DNA of 64,000 nucleotides, from NCBI RefSeq assembly GCF_015330165.1, contig NZ_JADDXT010000002.1:432504-496503 (forward strand), read 5' to 3'. Numbering within the stretch: the stretch's first letter is position 1; every line of letters begins with the position of its first letter. Position numbers and translations under genes: made by a program. Positions 42,765 through 49,805 of the stretch are shown here, piece by piece. Origin of the DNA: Zobellia roscoffensis (GTDB lineage: Bacteria > Bacteroidota > Bacteroidia > Flavobacteriales > Flavobacteriaceae). A model generated the notes under the pieces. It made no database searches, had not been told where the DNA came from, and saw only the letters and a list, made by a program, of their open reading frames with translations.

Positions 42765-43050
42765 GGAGTTGGTATAGTCTAGTTAGCCTAAAACGCTCGT
42801 TACAAGACAATTGTTGTCCAACTTTCCATTATTTTTATTTAAAGGGCAATTTTTTAACTATAACGACGTTTGTTTATGATTTTTACAAAAAAACTAAACA
42901 ATTACGCTATGAGGATTTACCTCCTTTTTTACCCTCAACCATTCTTTTACTCAATAGAACAACTGACACCTATAAACAAATGATTTTTACCTATCTATTC
43001 CCCAGTTTATGCTAATGTAGCGCATATTAGAAAAGAGATACACAACTAAA

Positions 43051-44130
43051 TTAAGATTTAAACTTAATTGTAAACGTACTCCCTTTATTAACCTCACTAT
43101 CTACATTTATAGTACCACCAAGACTTGTAATATGACTGTGTACTAGATAGAGCCCTACCCCTTTACTGTCTTTTGTACCGTGAAATCTTTGGTTTAAATT
43201 AAATACAAGGTGTCCCACCTTGTCCATATCAAATCCAAGTCCGTTATCAGTAAACACAAATGAGCTTTCACCATTAACTTGATTTGTGGTTATTCTAATT
43301 TCTGGGAAAACATGGGGTTTTGCATACTTAATTGAGTTTGTAATGAGATTAAGAAAAATACTTTCCATATAAGAAGTATTAAATCTAACGCTCTCCAGAG
43401 CCGAAAAGTCTAAAAAGAATTTTGCTTTAGAATCTTCAATTAAAGAACTAATTGAACTTTTTACCTTCTGAAAAACCTGATCAAAACAAACTTCTTCAAT
43501 ACGGATACTTACCTCTTCGTTTTCCTTTAAAGCATCTACATAAGAATCTAGAGTAGTTTTAAGACCTTCTGCAGACAGTTTTATATAATCGAGAATCTTA
43601 GCGGTTTCTTCTTTGTTATTTTCTTCAAGGCCCAGTATATCCACTAAGTATAATAGATTATTCACAGGCGATCTTAAATCATGTGAAGTGGTATAATTTA
43701 ACTGCTTAAGTTTTTGGTTTATCTGGGAAAGATGCGCTACATGTGAAACACGTTCAGACTCTAGATTCTTTTTATGAGTTACATTTTTAGCAATAGCGTA
43801 TACCAATTGTTCATCTGGTATAGGAATAGAGGTCCAATGTAGCCATATTAATTCTCCTGATTTGCATATGTATCTGTTTTCAAAATTAACAAGGGGTTTG
43901 CTTTTAAGTAAGCTTTCACGATGCGAAGCAGTGATCTCTCGATCCTCCTCATAAATAAAATCAGAAATTAAGGTAGAAAATAGCTCCTCTTCTGAATAGC
44001 CGAGAAGTTTCACAAAGGCCGGGTTTACTTTTCGAAAATACCCATCAAAACCCGCCACACATAAAGAGTCCATTGACAGGTCAAAAAAGGGATCCAGTTG
44101 TATATTTACGGGAGCTACGGCTTCTGGCAT
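43051..44130 (-). CDS. Soluble PAS-domain histidine kinase (copy B)
   Basis: A 359-residue paralogue of copy A with the same domain order and the same phospho-acceptor position (His150 in NYTTSHDLRSPVNNL). The PAS segment DSLCVAGFDGYFRKVNPAF and the ATP-binding motifs (NLITNSIKYAKP, DNGLGFDM, GVGLYLVHSH) are clear. The two proteins are close to half identical by eye. The 286-bp gap between them (42765-43050) holds no gene I can identify. Divergence is greatest between the H-box and N-box. Confidence 0.9.
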   Translation of the reverse strand: MPEAVAPVNIQLDPFFDLSMDSLCVAGFDGYFRKVNPAFVKLLGYSEEELFSTLISDFIYEEDREITASHRESLLKSKPLVNFENRYICKSGELIWLHWTSIPIPDEQLVYAIAKNVTHKKNLESERVSHVAHLSQINQKLKQLNYTTSHDLRSPVNNLLYLVDILGLEENNKEETAKILDYIKLSAEGLKTTLDSYVDALKENEEVSIRIEEVCFDQVFQKVKSSISSLIEDSKAKFFLDFSALESVRFNTSYMESIFLNLITNSIKYAKPHVFPEIRITTNQVNGESSFVFTDNGLGFDMDKVGHLVFNLNQRFHGTKDSKGVGLYLVHSHITSLGGTINVDSEVNKGSTFTIKFKS

Positions 44131-44274
44131 TTTTTGGTTGGTTTTATAAAACCAAAACGTTGAATTACGTTAAAATGTTGTTAGCCTAATAACAGAAATA
44201 TCTAATAATCAAAAAATTACACGAATACCCATCAATGAAGAGCTTTCTATTCGGTTAAATCATTAATTAGATAA

Positions 44275-45159
44275 TTAGTTAGTATTTCTATGCCGCTCCC
44301 TTGCCAAAAGAGTATTTTTTAACAACATAGCAATGGTCATTGGACCAACACCACCAGGAACAGGAGTAATAAACGAAGCTTTTTTACTTACTGGTTCAAA
44401 ATCAACATCTCCCGTAATGTAATATCCTTTTTCTTTAGTTTCATCAGTAACTCTGGTAATACCTACATCAATAATAACAGCTCCCTCTTTAACCATTTCT
44501 GCTTTCAAAAAATGAGGCACGCCTAATGCGGATACAATTATATCTGCCTGCAAAGTAAGTTCTTGAATATTCTTTGTTCTACTATGAGCAAGAGTTACCG
44601 TACAGTTTGCTGCCTCGCCTTTTTGACTCATTAAAATACTAATTGGCCTACCTACAATATGGCTACGCCCTATAACTACTGCATGCTTGCCCTGAGTATC
44701 AACTTTGTACCGCTTTAAAAGCTCCATAATACCAAATGGGGTCGCAGAGATAAATGTCTCCATATCTAACGCCATTTTTCCAAAGTTAGCCGGGTGAAAT
44801 CCATCTACGTCTTTATCAGGGTCAACCGCCATCAAGATTTTTTCCTCATCTATATGTTTTGGCAACGGAAGCTGAACAATATAACCGTCAATATCCGAAT
44901 TGGCATTGAGGTCTGCCACTTGCTTTAGCAATTCTTCTTCAGTGGTTTCGCTAGGTAAGTGAATTAATGTAGACTCAAAACCAATTTTCTTGCAAGAACG
45001 TACTTTACTACCTACGTAGGTTAAACTAGCACCATCATTACCCACAAGAACGGCCGCCAAATGAGGTACTTTCTCACCTCGCTCTTTCATGTTCGCTACC
45101 TCAATAGTAATCTCGTCCTTTATTTCGTTGGAAACTTTTTTTCCGTCTAGTAATTTCAT
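44275..45159 (-). CDS. folD: Methylenetetrahydrofolate dehydrogenase/cyclohydrolase
   Basis: A 294-residue bifunctional enzyme of one-carbon metabolism. It interconverts 5,10-methylene-, methenyl- and 10-formyl-tetrahydrofolate with NADP. Motifs are YVGSKVRSCKKIG (catalytic Tyr/Lys), DGYIVQLPLPKH, DVDGFHPANFG, the Rossmann GRSHIVGRPISILM and the C-terminal PGGVGPMTIAMLL. Length and motifs are complete. It is 46 bp from ffh and on the same strand, so probably co-transcribed. Confidence 0.95.
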   Translation of the reverse strand: MKLLDGKKVSNEIKDEITIEVANMKERGEKVPHLAAVLVGNDGASLTYVGSKVRSCKKIGFESTLIHLPSETTEEELLKQVADLNANSDIDGYIVQLPLPKHIDEEKILMAVDPDKDVDGFHPANFGKMALDMETFISATPFGIMELLKRYKVDTQGKHAVVIGRSHIVGRPISILMSQKGEAANCTVTLAHSRTKNIQELTLQADIIVSALGVPHFLKAEMVKEGAVIIDVGITRVTDETKEKGYYITGDVDFEPVSKKASFITPVPGGVGPMTIAMLLKNTLLARERHRNTN

Positions 45160-45205
45160 CGTATTCGGTTATGGTCTAAACTCGTCTTGTTTTTTATTTA
45201 CGGCT

Positions 45206-46543
45206 TTACTGCATTCCTTTCATGTTGCCCATCATCTGCATCATTTTTTTACCGCCGCCACCTTGCATCATCTTCATCATTTTGCTCATTTGGTCAAACT
45301 GCTTTAAAAGCTGATTTACTTCCTGAACTTCTCTACCGCTTCCTTTGGCTATTCTCTTTTTACGGCTCACGTTTAATTTAGAGGGATTAGCACGTTCATC
45401 TGGGGTCATACTGTGAATAATAGCTTCTATATGTTTGAAGGCATCATCATCAATATCCAAGCCTTTAAGCGCTTTTCCGGCACCTGGTATCATTCCCATC
45501 AAATCTTTAATGTTACCCATCTTTTTGATTTGCTGAATCTGGGAAAGGAAATCGTCAAAACCGAATTTATTCTTGGCTATTTTCTTTTGGATCTTACGAG
45601 CTTCTTCTTCATCGAACTGCTCTTGAGCACGTTCTACTAAAGAAATAACATCACCCATACCCAAAATACGTTCGGCCATACGTGAAGGATGAAAAACGTC
45701 TATAGCTTCCATCTTTTCGCCCGTACCGATAAACTTTATAGGCTTATCGACTACCGATTTAATTGAAATGGCAGCTCCACCACGAGTATCACCATCTAAT
45801 TTGGTAAGTACTACACCGTCAAAATTTAAAATATCGTTGAAAGCCTTTGCTGTATTCACAGCATCTTGACCGGTCATAGAATCCACTACAAAAAGTGTTT
45901 CTTGAGGCTGAATGGTCTTATGAATTTCAGAGATTTCATTCATCATCTCTTCATCTACCGCCAAGCGACCTGCGGTATCTATAATCACGACATTATACCC
46001 TTCTGATTTTGCTTTGGCTATACCAGCCTCAGCTATCTTTACCGGGTTTTTCTCATCACGATCTGAGTATACCTCAACTCCTATCTGCTCACCAACAACG
46101 TGCAACTGGTCAATCGCTGCCGGACGATACACGTCACAAGCTACCAATAAAGGTTTTTTTGTTTTCTTCGTCTTCAGAAAGTTTGCCAGTTTACCTGAAA
46201 AAGTGGTTTTACCCGAACCTTGCAAACCTGACATTAGGATTATAGAGGGTGTAGCCGAAAGGTTAATACCTTCGGTTTCACCACCCATTAGCTCAGTAAG
46301 TTCATCTTTGACAATCTTTACCATTAACTGGCCAGGCTGTAATGTGGTCAATACATCTTGACCCAAAGCTTTTTCTTTGACCCTATTGGTAAACTCTTTG
46401 GCTATTTTAAAGTTAACATCGGCATCCAACAAAGCCCTACGGACTTCTTTAGTCGTTTCGGCAACATTAATTTCCGTTATCTGCCCATGGCCCCGTAGGG
46501 TATGTAGGGCTTTATCTAGCTTATCACTTAAATTGTCAAACAT
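45206..46543 (-). CDS. ffh: Signal recognition particle protein Ffh
   Basis: A 445-residue SRP54 GTPase, which binds signal peptides at the ribosome with 4.5S RNA. The N-domain is followed by the G-domain (GLQGSGKTTFSGKLA P-loop, DTAGRL, TKLDGDTRGGAA), then the methionine-rich M-domain ending MKMMQGGGGKKMMQMMGNMKGMQ. The length is normal for the family. No 4.5S RNA gene was recognised nearby. A TAAATTTG box at 46569-46576 may be its promoter, leaving about a 20-nt leader. Confidence 0.96.
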   Translation of the reverse strand: MFDNLSDKLDKALHTLRGHGQITEINVAETTKEVRRALLDADVNFKIAKEFTNRVKEKALGQDVLTTLQPGQLMVKIVKDELTELMGGETEGINLSATPSIILMSGLQGSGKTTFSGKLANFLKTKKTKKPLLVACDVYRPAAIDQLHVVGEQIGVEVYSDRDEKNPVKIAEAGIAKAKSEGYNVVIIDTAGRLAVDEEMMNEISEIHKTIQPQETLFVVDSMTGQDAVNTAKAFNDILNFDGVVLTKLDGDTRGGAAISIKSVVDKPIKFIGTGEKMEAIDVFHPSRMAERILGMGDVISLVERAQEQFDEEEARKIQKKIAKNKFGFDDFLSQIQQIKKMGNIKDLMGMIPGAGKALKGLDIDDDAFKHIEAIIHSMTPDERANPSKLNVSRKKRIAKGSGREVQEVNQLLKQFDQMSKMMKMMQGGGGKKMMQMMGNMKGMQ

Positions 46544-46568
46544 CGTCTTACTTGCTTTTGAAGAAAGG

Positions 46569-46576
46569 CAAATTTA
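46569..46576 (-). promoter_or_regulatory. Possible ffh -7 element
   Basis: TAAATTTG on the minus strand fits TAnnTTTG. No convincing TTG was found at the -33 distance, so support is partial. Confidence 0.35.
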
Positions 46577-46624
46577 ATAATAACTGAGGGAAAGAAGGGG
46601 GTGGAAAGAAAAAAATATGACCTC

Positions 46625-46661
46625 ATAAAAAAAGCACCCATCTTTAGATGGATGCTCTTTA
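46625..46661 (-). terminator. Terminator of the repeat-lipoprotein gene
   Basis: On the minus strand a stem of AAAGAGCATCCATC with GATGGGTGCTTTT (one to two mismatches), tetraloop-like TAAA, then a T run. It lies between the lipoprotein stop at 46718 and ffh. Confidence 0.75.
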
Positions 46662-46717
46662 AAAATCTGTGGGGCAAAATAGGTCTCTGGTTACGCTAAA
46701 CTATTAAATATCAAAAG

Positions 46718-48088
46718 CTAGTTGCAAATTTTACTTAAAACAACCACTTGTTCTTTTCTCTTTATTTTCATGTATTCATCCCCACACTCAAGCACCTGCC
46801 AATCACCAGAATAATTATCTAACGCCTGACCTAATCCACTGAATGTCAATATATTTTCTTCTACCACCCAAGTTCCTTCATCAACCACTTTTCCATTGGC
46901 GTCATAAACAAGCATACGCTGCTCTGCAAAATCGATGTTCAAATCTTCAAAGAATTCTCCTTTCTCATCTGTTATTTTCCAAGTGCAAACGCTTAATCTA
47001 TTTTGAATAATTTCTGCATTACACACTTCTGGTTGGTACTCGCAATCTTTTTCTAGCACCATAGAATCATCATCAACGAACATTTTAATCTTACCTTCTT
47101 TTATTTCATAGACCTTCCAAGTATTATTAAAGACCATATTTTCTTCAAAATCCAGTTTTAATACAATTCTATAATCAACCACCGAAGTACTCCAATCGCC
47201 CTCTATATTATATCCATTAGAACCATAGGCAATAACTTTTCCTTCTTCTTCAAAAGAAAAAGTGTAATTGCTATACTGCTCGGATTGGTCTATACTCTTT
47301 TGCTGTACTTGTACAAAATTCCATGGGCACTGCACTAAAACGTTATCTAATTGTTCTTTTGTAAAATCGTCATCATTATGGTCATTATCATCATCCTCAT
47401 CACATGCTTCCTTTGCCTGATTTAGGATTGTAGCGAGTTCAGCATTGGTATTGGCTACCACCTCTGTACTATCTGTATATTTTAAAGTGATGGGAAAATC
47501 AAAACTAATAAGATCAGCATCTTCCAGACCGGCAAAGAACCTTCTTAATTCTACATCGTACGCTACAGTTACGGATGCAGTTTGCTGAAAATTGGGGTTA
47601 TACGTAAAAACTGTTGCAGGATATACCAAATCAATACATTCTATATCGGCATCCAAACCTCCTTCTACACATTGGGAAGCTGTTTTTTGCAAATCTTCTT
47701 TACCATTTATAGTCACTTCTGTATAATCTGCCATGGTTATTGTAATAGGAAAAACAATATCCATAGTACTATTTAAACCTTCAAGACCATCTAAAGTTTC
47801 TTCTAAAACCTGGAGGCCTTCCATAGCTTCTATAGTTAAGGTTACATCATTAACTACCACTGTATATGGAAACTGAATATCAAAACAACTTGCGCCATCT
47901 ACTATATTATCATAGGAACCGTCATTAGATACCATTTCTTTCATTAGCTCTAATGGTACAGAATCAAAAGATAAAGTTTGTTCCTTATCTATTGTTTCTT
48001 CCAAAGGCTCCTCATCTTGACAAGAGGTCAACGCCATTAGCAAGGCTAGTAGGAAAGCCACTAATGAAAATTTAAAACACTTCTTCAT
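46718..48088 (-). CDS. Lipoprotein of 2+2 internal repeats, divergent from ECF sigma
   Basis: A 456-residue lipoprotein (signal ending LMALTSC, Cys23, then QDEEPLEE, an acidic surface-export-like stretch). Two repeats in the N-terminal half each open with C-(F/I)-D-(I/L)-x-(F/Y)-P (CFDIQFPYTVVV; CIDLVYPATVFT) and contain a later (V/D)FPIT(I/L) strand. A hyper-acidic linker (DEDDDNDHNDDD, about 230-241) follows, then two lipocalin-like halves (QCPWNFVQV; VCTWKITDE), each with a GDW/EGTW strand and a terminal (M/V)VL-K-C. The family is not named. Its upstream region shares a 13-nt motif with that of fecR, so it is probably a member of the same signalling regulon. Confidence 0.7.
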   Translation of the reverse strand: MKKCFKFSLVAFLLALLMALTSCQDEEPLEETIDKEQTLSFDSVPLELMKEMVSNDGSYDNIVDGASCFDIQFPYTVVVNDVTLTIEAMEGLQVLEETLDGLEGLNSTMDIVFPITITMADYTEVTINGKEDLQKTASQCVEGGLDADIECIDLVYPATVFTYNPNFQQTASVTVAYDVELRRFFAGLEDADLISFDFPITLKYTDSTEVVANTNAELATILNQAKEACDEDDDNDHNDDDFTKEQLDNVLVQCPWNFVQVQQKSIDQSEQYSNYTFSFEEEGKVIAYGSNGYNIEGDWSTSVVDYRIVLKLDFEENMVFNNTWKVYEIKEGKIKMFVDDDSMVLEKDCEYQPEVCNAEIIQNRLSVCTWKITDEKGEFFEDLNIDFAEQRMLVYDANGKVVDEGTWVVEENILTFSGLGQALDNYSGDWQVLECGDEYMKIKRKEQVVVLSKICN

Positions 48089-48137
48089 ATTGATTGGGAA
48101 TTTAGGGGAACTTTAATTCTGAAACAACCCATAATTA

Positions 48138-48150
48138 AAATACCCTACTT
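48138..48150 (-). promoter_or_regulatory. Shared 13-nt motif, lipoprotein side
   Basis: AAGTAGGGTATTT on the minus strand, 49 nt before the lipoprotein start, is identical to 48843-48855 before fecR. A looser copy, AATTAGGGTAATTT, is at 48185-48198. A candidate ECF sigma recognition element. Confidence 0.45.
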
Positions 48151-48180
48151 GCACAGATTCGATTTTTTCAAATACCTTTG
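48149..48180 (+). promoter_or_regulatory. Housekeeping-type promoter of the ECF sigma gene
   Basis: TTG (48149-48151), 21-nt gap, TACCTTTG (48173-48180). The predicted start near 48185 leaves only about 12 nt before the TTG start codon. Confidence 0.6.
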
Positions 48181-48196
48181 AAAAAAATTACCCTAA

Positions 48197-48709
48197 TTGG
48201 AAACCAAAAATACAGGCAATGTTTGCGAAGAGCAAGTCTTTGATACAATTTTCAAAGCTAATTCTAAAACGGTTTTCAACTATATATATTATAAATTTGG
48301 CAATGAGGAAAAGGCACATGACGCTGTCCAAGAAGCTTTTGTAAAACTTTGGGAAAATTGCATCAAGGTTTCTCCCGAGAAAGCCAAGTCGTTTGTTTAC
48401 ACCGTAGCTAATAATCTGTACCTAAATGTGATAAAAGCGGAAAAGGTACGTTTAAAGTATGCGGAAAAGACACTTAAGGTTACCCATGAGTCACCAGAGT
48501 TCTTATTGGAAGAAGAGGAATTCAAGCAAAAATTGAACCGTGCTCTGGACAGTTTACCAGAAAACCAACGTACTACTTTTCTACTGAACCGTATAGATGG
48601 AAAGAAATATGCCCAGATAGCCGAAATGGAAGGCGTAAGCGTTAAGGCTATTGAAAAGAGAATGCATTTGGCATTAAAGTCGCTTAGGGAAAAGATTGAG
48701 GGGATATAA
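48197..48709 (+). CDS. ECF-type RNA polymerase sigma factor (FecI-like)
   Basis: A 170-residue ECF sigma. Region 2 is FNYIYYKFGNEEKAHDAVQEAFVKLWEN (about 27-54) and region 4 is LPENQRTTFLLNRIDGKKYAQIAEMEGVSVKAIEKRMHLALKSLRE (about 117-162). It directs core polymerase to a small regulon. The start is TTG, forced by an in-frame stop directly upstream and the short leader. It is followed by the FecR anti-sigma and a TonB receptor, the layout of cell-surface signalling. Signal: the receptor ligand. Confidence 0.9.
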   Translation: METKNTGNVCEEQVFDTIFKANSKTVFNYIYYKFGNEEKAHDAVQEAFVKLWENCIKVSPEKAKSFVYTVANNLYLNVIKAEKVRLKYAEKTLKVTHESPEFLLEEEEFKQKLNRALDSLPENQRTTFLLNRIDGKKYAQIAEMEGVSVKAIEKRMHLALKSLREKIEGI

Positions 48710-48713
48710 CTTT

Positions 48714-48746
48714 AGTAGTTAGTAGTTAGTAGTTAGTAGTTAGTAG
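48714..48746. repeat. Heptanucleotide tandem repeat, AGTAGTT x4.7
   Basis: Four exact copies of AGTAGTT plus a partial, beginning 4 bp after the sigma stop codon. One of two heptamer tracts in this intergenic region. Not in a coding frame. Confidence 0.9.
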
Positions 48747-48769
48747 AAGTTAAAAAATATTGAGCAATC

Positions 48770-48800
48770 GATGGTTGATGGTTGATGGTTGATGGTTGAT
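48770..48800. repeat. Heptanucleotide tandem repeat, GATGGTT x4.4
   Basis: Four exact copies of GATGGTT plus GAT, 23 bp after the first heptamer tract and about 94 bp before fecR. The unit length is the same (7) but the sequence differs. Confidence 0.9.
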
Positions 48801-48842
48801 AAAATAATTCTTTTGTTATACCGAACAAGTATTGACAATAAA

Positions 48843-48872
48843 AAGTAGGGTATTTATGTAACGAATTGTTAC
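48843..48872 (+). promoter_or_regulatory. Shared 13-nt motif plus inverted repeat before fecR
   Basis: AAGTAGGGTATTT (48843-48855) ends 38 nt before the fecR ATG. It is followed directly by GTAAC-GAATT-GTTAC (48858-48872), a perfect 5-bp inverted repeat. Candidate ECF-dependent promoter and a hairpin or operator. Confidence 0.45.
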
Positions 48873-48893
48873 TAAGGCATAAAGCTAGAATTG

Positions 48894-49805
48894 ATGCAAG
48901 AAAATCACTTAGCAAAATGGTTGAACAATGACCTCACAGAGGCAGAGCTCGCAGAGTTTAAAAAATCTGCCGAGTATGCTTCCTATGAGCGTATTGTTGC
49001 CGCTTCCAGTCAGTTGCAAGCACCTGACTTTAATGCGGATGAAGCCCTTATGGCTATAAAGAACCAGCGTACCTTACAGGATACGAAGGTTGTACAATTG
49101 CACCCTTTCAAGAAATTCTTGCGCATTGCAGCGGCAGCTGCGGTTATTATGTTCGGTTCTTATTTTTATCTGAATACTTTGGATGAAAATATTGTTACCG
49201 AATATGCCGAGACTAAAGAAGTTATTCTTCCGGACAACTCAAAAGTACAGTTAAATGCTGATTCTGAAATTTCTTTCAGCGAGAGAAAATGGAGCAAAGA
49301 GCGTAATGTTGAACTTAAGGGCGAGGCATTTTTTAAAGTAGCCAAAGGAAAGCGTTTTACGGTTGCTACAGAGGCTGGCACAGTTGCCGTTTTAGGAACT
49401 CAGTTTAATGTAGAAAATAGAAAAGGATTTTTTGAAGTTACCTGTTTTGAAGGTTTGGTAAGTGTTTTGTTTAATGGAAAAGAGACCAAACTACCAGCAG
49501 GCTCTTCGTTTGTTATTATAGACGATACTATTATAGAATCTCCAGAATCCAAATTATTGCAACCCTCATGGATGAACAATGAAAGCACGTTTAAGAGCGT
49601 GCCTTTAAAATATGTTCTTGATGAGTTCCAAAGACAGCATAACATTACCGTAGAAACACAGGGTGTTGACTTGGAACAATTGTTTACTGGAACTTTTAGT
49701 AATACGGATAGGAAAATTGCGTTAAAGAGCATAAGCGCACCCTCGCAAATAAAGTTTAAATTTGAGGGCAGCAAAGTGCTCTTCTATGTCGATAAGAATC
49801 CGTAA
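48894..49805 (+). CDS. FecR family anti-sigma factor
   Basis: A 303-residue inner-membrane protein. A cytoplasmic anti-sigma segment (about 1-65) is followed by one membrane helix (FLRIAAAAAVIMFGSYFYL, about 70-88) and the periplasmic FecR domain (VILPDNSKVQLNADSEISF, FFKVAKGKRFTVATEAGTVAVLGTQFNVE, VTCFEGLVSVL). It ends with a secretin/TonB short N-terminal-like region (VPLKYVLDEFQRQHNITVE). It relays receptor occupancy to the sigma factor. The ATG at 48894 is preferred over an adjoining TTG. Its 3' end overlaps the receptor gene by 20 bp. Confidence 0.9.
   Translation: MQENHLAKWLNNDLTEAELAEFKKSAEYASYERIVAASSQLQAPDFNADEALMAIKNQRTLQDTKVVQLHPFKKFLRIAAAAAVIMFGSYFYLNTLDENIVTEYAETKEVILPDNSKVQLNADSEISFSERKWSKERNVELKGEAFFKVAKGKRFTVATEAGTVAVLGTQFNVENRKGFFEVTCFEGLVSVLFNGKETKLPAGSSFVIIDDTIIESPESKLLQPSWMNNESTFKSVPLKYVLDEFQRQHNITVETQGVDLEQLFTGTFSNTDRKIALKSISAPSQIKFKFEGSKVLFYVDKNP

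Noticed and set aside
42722..43015. Plus-strand 97-codon frame between the two histidine kinases
   Set aside because: It starts inside kinase copy A in antisense, has poor composition and no family; treated as a chance frame.
48858..48872. GTAAC-GAATT-GTTAC as a further Crp-like site
   Set aside because: The spacer is 5 instead of 4 and it lies downstream of the likely sigma-dependent promoter motif, so it is not counted with the sulfur palindromes.
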